Assembly: GCF_043497005.1 (NCBI RefSeq)
Contig: NZ_JBIEKE010000002.1
Location: 1,178,001 to 1,242,000, forward strand
DNA length: 64,000 nucleotides
DNA from: Halobacillus_A sp043497005
GTDB taxonomy: Bacteria; Bacillota; Bacilli; Bacillales; Halobacillaceae
Reading direction: 5' to 3'
Shown: piece by piece, positions 58,965-64,000 of the stretch
Layout: every line of letters begins with the position of its first letter
Numbering within the stretch: position 1 is the stretch's first letter
Made by a program: the position numbers and the translations under genes
The notes under the pieces: generated by a model
Database searches by the model: none
Told to the model about the DNA's origin: nothing
The model's input: only the letters and a program-made list of their open reading frames with translations

Positions 58965-59061
58965 GTGCTCTTTTTTCTGCTTCTTTTCTCAACACTCTAG
59001 TGGAGTAACCATGATATACAGTGTTCTTCCCAGCTTTCTCGACAGCCTGAGGTTGGCTCAT
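58948..59061 (-). CDS. Possible 37-residue ORF coupled to moaD
   Basis: The ATG at 59061 overlaps the moaD stop (ATGA) and opens a 37-codon frame reading MSQPQAVEKAGKNTVYHGYS and ending in RARDKTE. The GGAGG before it is too close for normal initiation but would allow re-initiation. Its last codons overlap the 18-nt shared element, which weakens the case. No family is recognised. Confidence 0.35.
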   Translation of the reverse strand: MSQPQAVEKAGKNTVYHGYSTRVLRKEAEKRARDKTE

Positions 59062-59291
59062 CCTCCGCTTACAGGCGGAATAAAGGCGATCGTATCGTTT
59101 TCTTTAATTGTTTCCTCGGCCGGAGCAAACTCCTCATTTATAGCAGCCATAGATTCATGCACCTTACTAAGGCTATACTCTTTCTCTATATATTCCTTCA
59201 ACTGCTTCACACTTTGACCTGCAGCATCGATTTCAATAAATTCTGTTCCCATTTTTTCCTGCAGGCCGGCAAAGAATAATATTTTATTCAA
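59058..59291 (-). CDS. moaD: Molybdopterin synthase sulfur carrier subunit MoaD
   Basis: The 77-residue ubiquitin-like protein ends in VSGG, the di-glycine whose C-terminus carries the thiocarboxylate used in molybdopterin synthesis. It overlaps moaE by ATGA. Part of mobB-moaE-moaD. Confidence 0.92.
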   Translation of the reverse strand: MNKILFFAGLQEKMGTEFIEIDAAGQSVKQLKEYIEKEYSLSKVHESMAAINEEFAPAEETIKENDTIAFIPPVSGG

Positions 59292-59755
59292 GACAAGTCC
59301 TCCTTTTCCGGTTTTCCTGAAGCATAAGCTTTTATTTCTTTCTGATCACCAATCCACTCTTCTCCATCTTCCCAATGTTCTTTTTTCCAAATCGGGACTA
59401 TTTCTTTAATTCGCTCAATGGCATACCGACTTGCTTCATAAGAGTCCGCCCGATGAGGCGTCGATACAGCAATGACTACAGCAATGTCCTCAATATCAAG
59501 CCTGCCGACTCTGTGAACTATGGCTGTTTTTGTATTTGGCCATCTGGCTGAAATCTCATCGCCGATTTCAGCTAATTTTGCTTCGGCCATCGACTGATAG
59601 GCTTGATATTCTAAGAAAAGAGTCCTCTTCCCTTCAGTGATTTCACGAACAGTTCCTATAAAAGTATTGATAGCTCCAGCCTCAGGACGAGACACAAGTC
59701 CGACGGTTTTCTCAATTGAGATGGGGTCTTCCGTTATAAAAAAGAAATGGCTCAT
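59288..59755 (-). CDS. moaE: Molybdopterin synthase catalytic subunit MoaE
   Basis: The 155-residue enzyme, with MoaD, converts precursor Z to molybdopterin. Typical are GAINTFIGTVRE, LEYQAYQSMAE, HRVGRLDIED and the catalytic Lys near the C-terminus in IWKKEHW. ATG 59755 is seven bases after GGGAGG and overlaps the mobB stop. Confidence 0.92.
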   Translation of the reverse strand: MSHFFFITEDPISIEKTVGLVSRPEAGAINTFIGTVREITEGKRTLFLEYQAYQSMAEAKLAEIGDEISARWPNTKTAIVHRVGRLDIEDIAVVIAVSTPHRADSYEASRYAIERIKEIVPIWKKEHWEDGEEWIGDQKEIKAYASGKPEKEDLS

Positions 59756-60264
59756 CTCCACTCCTCCCTTTTTATATAGTTATAAATCTCTTTTATCGAA
59801 ACATGCCAATGATCTATGTGATAAACAGGAATATCGAGGTTTACTGCGAGCTCTCTATCCCATGTAAAGACTAACTGAACATTAGAAAGTTCCAGCAGCT
59901 TCAGGTCATTTTTATTTTTTAGAATTACAGCTTTTGGATAGTCTTCATGCTTAAACCCTTCTACTAAAATCAGATGGGGTTGTAATACAGCATACCAGTT
60001 TATGAGCTGTGAGAGTGAAAGTTCACCGTTCATAAGCAGTTGAGTTTCTTCCGCTCCAGTAACACTCGTCATAAAAGCCCCGGCTCTATGTAGTTTGACA
60101 CTATCTGTTGTTGCTTTCGGCAGCGAAAGCGGCGAAGAATCTCCATGATGCTTAAGGCAAGCGACAAAATCACCTGACGTGGAGGCATAGTTCACCATCT
60201 CTGTCATCCAGGTTGTTTTTCCGCTATTTTTATATCCTACTATTTGAAAGACAACGGGTCCCAC
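59752..60264 (-). CDS. mobB: Molybdopterin-guanine dinucleotide biosynthesis protein B
   Basis: The 170-residue GTP-binding protein has a P-loop GYKNSGKT at residues 10-17 and the family segment LVEGFKHEDYPKAVIL. MobB assists attachment of GMP to the cofactor. GTG 60264 is the start. It leads mobB-moaE-moaD. Confidence 0.9.
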   Translation of the reverse strand: MGPVVFQIVGYKNSGKTTWMTEMVNYASTSGDFVACLKHHGDSSPLSLPKATTDSVKLHRAGAFMTSVTGAEETQLLMNGELSLSQLINWYAVLQPHLILVEGFKHEDYPKAVILKNKNDLKLLELSNVQLVFTWDRELAVNLDIPVYHIDHWHVSIKEIYNYIKREEWR

Positions 60265-60291
60265 GTACGATCACTTCCCTTCTCCGCCTAA

Positions 60292-60314
60292 ACAAAAACC
60301 CCTTCCACAAGGGG
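60292..60314 (-). terminator. Terminator of yitW
   Basis: CCCCTT/AAGGGG arms with a 4-base loop followed by a T-run on the minus strand. Confidence 0.75.
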
Positions 60315-60329
60315 AAAGGGAATGTTTGA

Positions 60330-60641
60330 TCAATCTGGAATGCCTAGCGCAATTTTTGCGTAACGACTCATACGATCCTTGGTCCATGGCGGATTCCACA
60401 CAATGTTCACTTCAACTTCGTTAACCTCAGGAAGATCAGCAAGACAACGTTTAACGTCTTGTTCGATATGCCCAGCTAAAGGACAGCCCATGGCTGTTAA
60501 TGTCATTGTCACTGTAGTATTGCCATTTTCATCCATGTCAGCCCCGTATACGAGACCTAAGTTGACGATATCAATACCAAGTTCAGGGTCAATTACATTT
60601 TCAAGGGCGCCCATAACATTTTCTTCAAGTGCTGCATCCAT
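60330..60641 (-). CDS. yitW: MIP18/DUF59 metal-sulfur cluster assembly factor (YitW)
   Basis: The 103-residue protein has the DUF59 pattern ENVIDPELGIDIVNLGLVY and the conserved Cys in MGCPLAGHIEQDV. These proteins help iron-sulfur cluster maturation. It is near yitV and yitU as in B. subtilis. Confidence 0.88.
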   Translation of the reverse strand: MDAALEENVMGALENVIDPELGIDIVNLGLVYGADMDENGNTTVTMTLTAMGCPLAGHIEQDVKRCLADLPEVNEVEVNIVWNPPWTKDRMSRYAKIALGIPD

Positions 60642-60712
60642 AATAGTACCCCCTTCTCATTAGTTCATGTTCTATTATAAACAAAAATCTTCATAGATTA
60701 AACCACTAACCT

Positions 60713-61477
60713 TTATAGTACGATTTCTAACCAGTTCACCATTTCTAAGATACCGAAGCGGCTTACTTTATGATCTACCCCGACATCTCGTAAAAACCGT
60801 ATATTTTCTGGGTTTTTATAGTCCTCTACGATTTCATTATAGAAATCATACGCGTGTTCAAAAGGCACCACTGGATCAGCATCACCGTGCCAGAAAAATA
60901 ACGGACGTGCGTTTAATTTGTGTGTATTAGCTGATAAGTCAATACTTTGCAGCGAGCTGTAAAGGTCATTTAATTCCATTTCATTAATCGGAAGCTGTAT
61001 GCCGGTCTGCTCAACGTCTTTGATTAATTTTTTAGCAAAGTCAACAGGCTTAGGTGAGCCCATCATCACTGCTGCTGCTTGAATCCATGGATACATCGTT
61101 AAGGCAGCGCTTGTCGTAACTCCTCCCATTGAGGTTCCTCCGACGCCAAATCGCCGATTTAATATAAGATCACGTTGATCCATTTCATGTTTAATGTCTT
61201 GTAAATCCTTTAAATTTTGATAAACAATGTCCCAAAATTTAAAGCTTAATTCTTCTTTGGATAAATCATCGGTTCGATCGCCATGATACATACTATCAGG
61301 CAAAACAACACGGAAACCTTTTTGCGCAAGTAAATAGGCTTGGGGTAAATTATGCTCCTTAGCTGAAGTAAAGCCGTGATAGTATGTAAAAACAGGCAGC
61401 GGCTGCTCATATTTTTCTGTGTCTACAATAATTAGGGAGGGTATATTCTTTATTGTTTCCCGATAAATACCAATCAT
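60713..61477 (-). CDS. yitV: Alpha/beta hydrolase, YitV family
   Basis: The 254-residue esterase-like protein has the oxyanion region YYHGFTSAKE, the nucleophile Ser in GTSMGG (about 115-120), an Asp in WHGDADPVVP and a His in GVDHKVSR near the C-terminus. The substrate is unknown. Confidence 0.87.
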   Translation of the reverse strand: MIGIYRETIKNIPSLIIVDTEKYEQPLPVFTYYHGFTSAKEHNLPQAYLLAQKGFRVVLPDSMYHGDRTDDLSKEELSFKFWDIVYQNLKDLQDIKHEMDQRDLILNRRFGVGGTSMGGVTTSAALTMYPWIQAAAVMMGSPKPVDFAKKLIKDVEQTGIQLPINEMELNDLYSSLQSIDLSANTHKLNARPLFFWHGDADPVVPFEHAYDFYNEIVEDYKNPENIRFLRDVGVDHKVSRFGILEMVNWLEIVL

Positions 61478-61690
61478 GAATTCCTATTCCTTTCTTCCAA
61501 TCTTTACATGAACATCATCGAAATTTACATGTTCTTTTGTATAATTAATATCGTAACACTGAGTGTTTTAATTGGAAAGGATTAGGCTTTGCAATGGTGG
61601 GGAATGTCTTTACGATAGTGGTTAAAGCCCTTCGAAGATTGCATTCACGTTTTATTATCGCTAAACTGTTATTATGAATGAGGTGAAAAA

Positions 61691-62515
61691 ATGACAAACC
61701 AACATTTAATTGCATTAGATTTAGATGGAACACTTTTAACAGACGACAAACGTATTAACCCTGAAACAAAAGAAGTTGTACTTGATGCGATCGACCATGG
61801 ACATATCGTATGCATCGCAACAGGGCGGCCTCACCGAGCCAGCATTGATTTCTATAAAGAGCTCGGTTTAGAAACACCAATGGTCAATTTTAACGGAGCT
61901 CTCATTCACCATCCGAAAAATAAAAATTGGGATGCTCTTCATTCTCCACTTTCAATACGAACAGCCCATAAGATTATTCACAAGTGTCATGAATTAGGCG
62001 TACGAAATATATTGGCGGAAGTAAAAGACACGGTTTACCTGGATCAGTACGATGCAGAAATCATGGAAATCTTCCATACCAATGATGATAACCCTGTCAA
62101 CGTAGGAAACCTGCAAGCCAATTTACAGGATGATCCCACTTCCCTATTGATCCATCCTGAAGAAGAAAAAATAAAAATTCTTCGTGAAGAACTGGATACG
62201 CATGCTGAGCTTATTGAACATCGTAAATGGGGTGCACCGTGGCATGTTATTGAAATTGTTCGTGCAGGTATGAATAAAGCAGTAGGCCTTCAAAAAATTG
62301 CTCATTATTATCACATTCCACAAGAGCGAATCATTGCCTTTGGCGATGAAGATAACGATTTTGAGATGATTGAGTATGCTGGTATTGGCGTTGCGATGGG
62401 AAATGCGATTGACGAACTTAAGAACATGGCCAATTATGTTGCCGACACAAATGAACAAAATGGAATTGGTGAGTTTCTGACAGACTTTTTAAAATTAAAC
62501 CGCAAAGCCATGTAA
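61691..62515 (+). CDS. yitU: Cof-type HAD-IIB phosphatase (YitU)
   Basis: The 274-residue HAD enzyme has motif I ALDLDGTLL (nucleophile Asp at about 9), motif II CIATGR, a C2B cap, motif III Lys in MNKAVGL, and motif IV GDEDNDFEMI. B. subtilis YitU acts on flavin-pathway and sugar phosphates. Divergent from yitV. ATG 61691 follows GAGGTG. Confidence 0.9.
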   Translation: MTNQHLIALDLDGTLLTDDKRINPETKEVVLDAIDHGHIVCIATGRPHRASIDFYKELGLETPMVNFNGALIHHPKNKNWDALHSPLSIRTAHKIIHKCHELGVRNILAEVKDTVYLDQYDAEIMEIFHTNDDNPVNVGNLQANLQDDPTSLLIHPEEEKIKILREELDTHAELIEHRKWGAPWHVIEIVRAGMNKAVGLQKIAHYYHIPQERIIAFGDEDNDFEMIEYAGIGVAMGNAIDELKNMANYVADTNEQNGIGEFLTDFLKLNRKAM

Positions 62516-62558
62516 GTTATTTTTTTCCTTGAGTAACCTGTTTGGCACGGGTCATACT

Positions 62559-62592
62559 AAGCTTGGACGCACAAAGCGTTCAGGCTTTTTTT
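62559..62592 (+). terminator. Terminator of yitU
   Basis: AAGCTTGGACGC/GCGTTCAGGCTT arms (two G-U pairs), 5-base loop, T-run. Confidence 0.8.
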
Positions 62593-62611
62593 GTGCCAGG
62601 AGGCGAATGTC

Positions 62612-62749
62612 ATGGATAAGCAAAACAAAGATGACAAACGTTGGACTGAGGTACGTCCATTTGATGAACGTCAAATGGAACCGAAGCGGTTATCCGATGC
62701 TAAACGCAAGGAAATGGAAGCAGACCAACACACAGTAGGAGGGTTTTAA
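62612..62749 (+). CDS. 45-residue charged protein, unknown
   Basis: The product reads MDKQNKDDKRWTEVRPFDER at the start and ends in HTVGGF; it is hydrophilic with no membrane segment. ATG 62612 is eight bases after AGGAGG. Its last codons carry the ribosome site of the next gene, which starts one base later, so the two are an operon. No family is recognised. Confidence 0.65.
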   Translation: MDKQNKDDKRWTEVRPFDERQMEPKRLSDAKRKEMEADQHTVGGF

Positions 62750-62750
62750 A

Positions 62751-62981
62751 ATGGCCAATTCCCTATTTGAAAACGCACGTAATGCGGTCAACCGAATGAC
62801 ACAGGGTCGTCAAAAAGGTAACCACACAAGCCAGGAAGATATGCAAGCTGCCAAACAAGCAATTCAATCTGCATATAGCCAGTGCTCTCAAGAAGAGAAG
62901 CAAGAGCTACAGCAGTTAGAACAAAAACTTGAATCCGAACACAACGGTCAGCAGCAGCAACAGCAAAATAACATGCGTTAA
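62751..62981 (+). CDS. DUF3813 protein
   Basis: The 76-residue helical protein starts MANSLFENARNAVNRM and ends in a Gln-rich tail. The pattern matches DUF3813, found near yitU in Bacillaceae. Function unknown. It uses an AGGAGG located in the end of the preceding gene. Confidence 0.75.
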   Translation: MANSLFENARNAVNRMTQGRQKGNHTSQEDMQAAKQAIQSAYSQCSQEEKQELQQLEQKLESEHNGQQQQQQNNMR

Positions 62982-62986
62982 ATCTT

Positions 62987-63020
62987 TTAGATCAGACTCT
63001 TTGTGAGTCTGATCTTTTTT
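62987..63020. terminator. Bidirectional terminator between the DUF3813 and HAD genes
   Basis: Perfect AGATCAGACTC/GAGTCTGATCT arms with a 5-base loop; the HAD stop lies in the stem. Confidence 0.85.
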
Positions 63021-63852
63021 TAATACTTTCTGTTTTAATAACATCGGCAAGACTGGAAACAACTTGAAGATTTGGATGTTTGTACGTAAACGGAGTCGTC
63101 TGTATGAGCAGAGCTTTCATGTTTAAAATGAGTGCTGGGGCAATCTCATTCATGAAGTTATCCCCGACGGAGATCACTTCTTCCGGAAAAAGTTCGTATT
63201 CCTGTAAAATGCGCTTAAAATATCTCTTCGTTAAGGCTGGTTTTTGAGCTGAAACGATAATTTCGTCAAAAATATTATTCAGCTGAAGCTCTTCCAGCAG
63301 CTTGACTACATCATAGGATTCGCTATTCGTCAGTAAAATTAATGTCTTATCCTGCTTCCACTCCTCAAGCATCCGTTCTAATCCTTTTGTTTTTGTCAAC
63401 TTAAATTGAGCTGAGGTCATATAATCTTTTGTTTTCACATAGCTTTCATAACAATCTTTTAAAGATAACCCATGATGAACAGCAATTGAAAAAGGCAGCC
63501 ACCAACCATCACCAATAGCGATCATGTTATCAAAATTAAAAGAAACCTTCTCAGGATAGTGGTGGGCCACTTGTGTATGAGACCATGGTTCACCTTTCCA
63601 GTTCTTAGCTGACACTACTAAATTTGTATAAGGGTCAACCGTCAATACAGCGTCTGTCTTCAGATCATAGGCTTTACCTATCGACAGAGGATGTACGCCT
63701 TGTAAAACATTTATGTAATCCTCTTCAAAAGCCTCATGCTTCCCATAGCTTAGCTTTTCTTTCAACAGATTGGCGTAATACTCAAAATGATGTGTATCTT
63801 CATATAACGTTCCATCTAAATCAAAAATGATACATTTCACTTGATCGAACAT
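62992..63852 (-). CDS. HAD-superfamily hydrolase
   Basis: The 286-residue protein has motif I FDLDGTLYED (about 10-19), motif II LLTNSES (about 172), the Lys in KPALTK and motif IV SVGDNFMNE (about 226). The long cap between motifs I and II (about 20-160) suggests a pyrophosphatase- or phosphoglycolate-like member, but the substrate is not evident. ATG 63852 follows GGAAGGGG. Confidence 0.85.
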   Translation of the reverse strand: MFDQVKCIIFDLDGTLYEDTHHFEYYANLLKEKLSYGKHEAFEEDYINVLQGVHPLSIGKAYDLKTDAVLTVDPYTNLVVSAKNWKGEPWSHTQVAHHYPEKVSFNFDNMIAIGDGWWLPFSIAVHHGLSLKDCYESYVKTKDYMTSAQFKLTKTKGLERMLEEWKQDKTLILLTNSESYDVVKLLEELQLNNIFDEIIVSAQKPALTKRYFKRILQEYELFPEEVISVGDNFMNEIAPALILNMKALLIQTTPFTYKHPNLQVVSSLADVIKTESIKKRSDSQRV

Positions 63853-64000
63853 GCGCCTCTTCCCCTTCCTGTTTTCCTTTCTTCTATTATTGTAAATCGT
63901 TGTAAATCTTATTAGGGAACCAGGTAAAAGATTGTAATTAAATAGTAAAATCTTTTATAAAACACGGAGGGAGGAACAAAGAGATCACTGAAAAACTAAA

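Noticed and set aside
62945..62970. CAG-rich microsatellite
   Set aside because: It encodes the Gln tail of the DUF3813 protein and is too short to be remarkable.
63940..64000. Possible start of a plus-strand gene at the right edge
   Set aside because: GGAGGGAGG is present, but no ATG, GTG or TTG follows at usable distance before the window ends.

Overview
The window looks like a chromosomal segment of a spore-forming Bacillaceae, most likely a halophilic genus close to Halobacillus. This is inferred from gene content and Bacillus subtilis-like gene order, not from any search. Spore-coat type genes with sigma-K-like promoters, Spx, MecA, SpxH, CoiA, a tRNA-Trp-type T-box ahead of trpS, FapR-like boxes ahead of fabI and fabH, and strong Shine-Dalgarno sequences all point the same way.

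Layout. Positions 1-2100 hold the start of a nitrilase-family hydrolase and a CoA-acylating methylmalonate-semialdehyde dehydrogenase, both on the minus strand. From 2100 to 4775 come a stress-type SDR, a Cys-rich putative coat protein, a tiny membrane protein, a KTSC protein, a decayed tRNA and a decayed acidic ORF. From 4776 to 21016 lies a minus-strand catabolic island: a sugar-isomerase-like protein, a 78-residue protein, a ThDP enzyme, a zinc alcohol dehydrogenase and an aldehyde dehydrogenase; then an unknown membrane-protein pair and shikimate kinase; then a LacI regulator, a TRAP transporter, HMG-CoA lyase, a CaiB-type CoA transferase, a type I dehydroquinase and an IclR regulator. A palindrome, ATTAGATCGATCTAAT, sits ahead of three of these units and shorter versions occur inside two first genes, so the island appears to be one LacI regulon.

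From 21200 on the content is mostly core genome. A tRNA-Val gene is followed by yjcH-yjcG-yjcF, a YetF-like protein, an MBL hydrolase, a spore-coat cluster and fabI. The rest, to about 57750, is the B. subtilis yja/yjb region in reversed order: mgtE (not part of that synteny), prpE, pseudouridine synthase, nadK, yjbM, yjbK, truncated globin, spxH, pepF, coiA, mecA, terC-like, spx, yjbC, opp operon, trpS, yjbA, an LCP protein, fabF, fabH, med, a yjaV-like gene and yjzD. From 57900 to the end are uppP, moaD-moaE-mobB, yitW/yitV/yitU homologues, a DUF3813 protein and a HAD hydrolase.

How it works together. The core genes cover fatty-acid initiation (FabH, FabF, FabI, under FapR), protein quality control and the Spx thiol-stress switch (SpxH, MecA, Spx), peptide uptake (Opp), (p)ppGpp and NADP synthesis, and cell-wall assembly (UppP, LCP). 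The accessory island looks like uptake of an organic acid by TRAP, CoA activation, and retro-Claisen cleavage, joined by a second oxidising and decarboxylating branch under the same repressor; its substrate is not evident from sequence.
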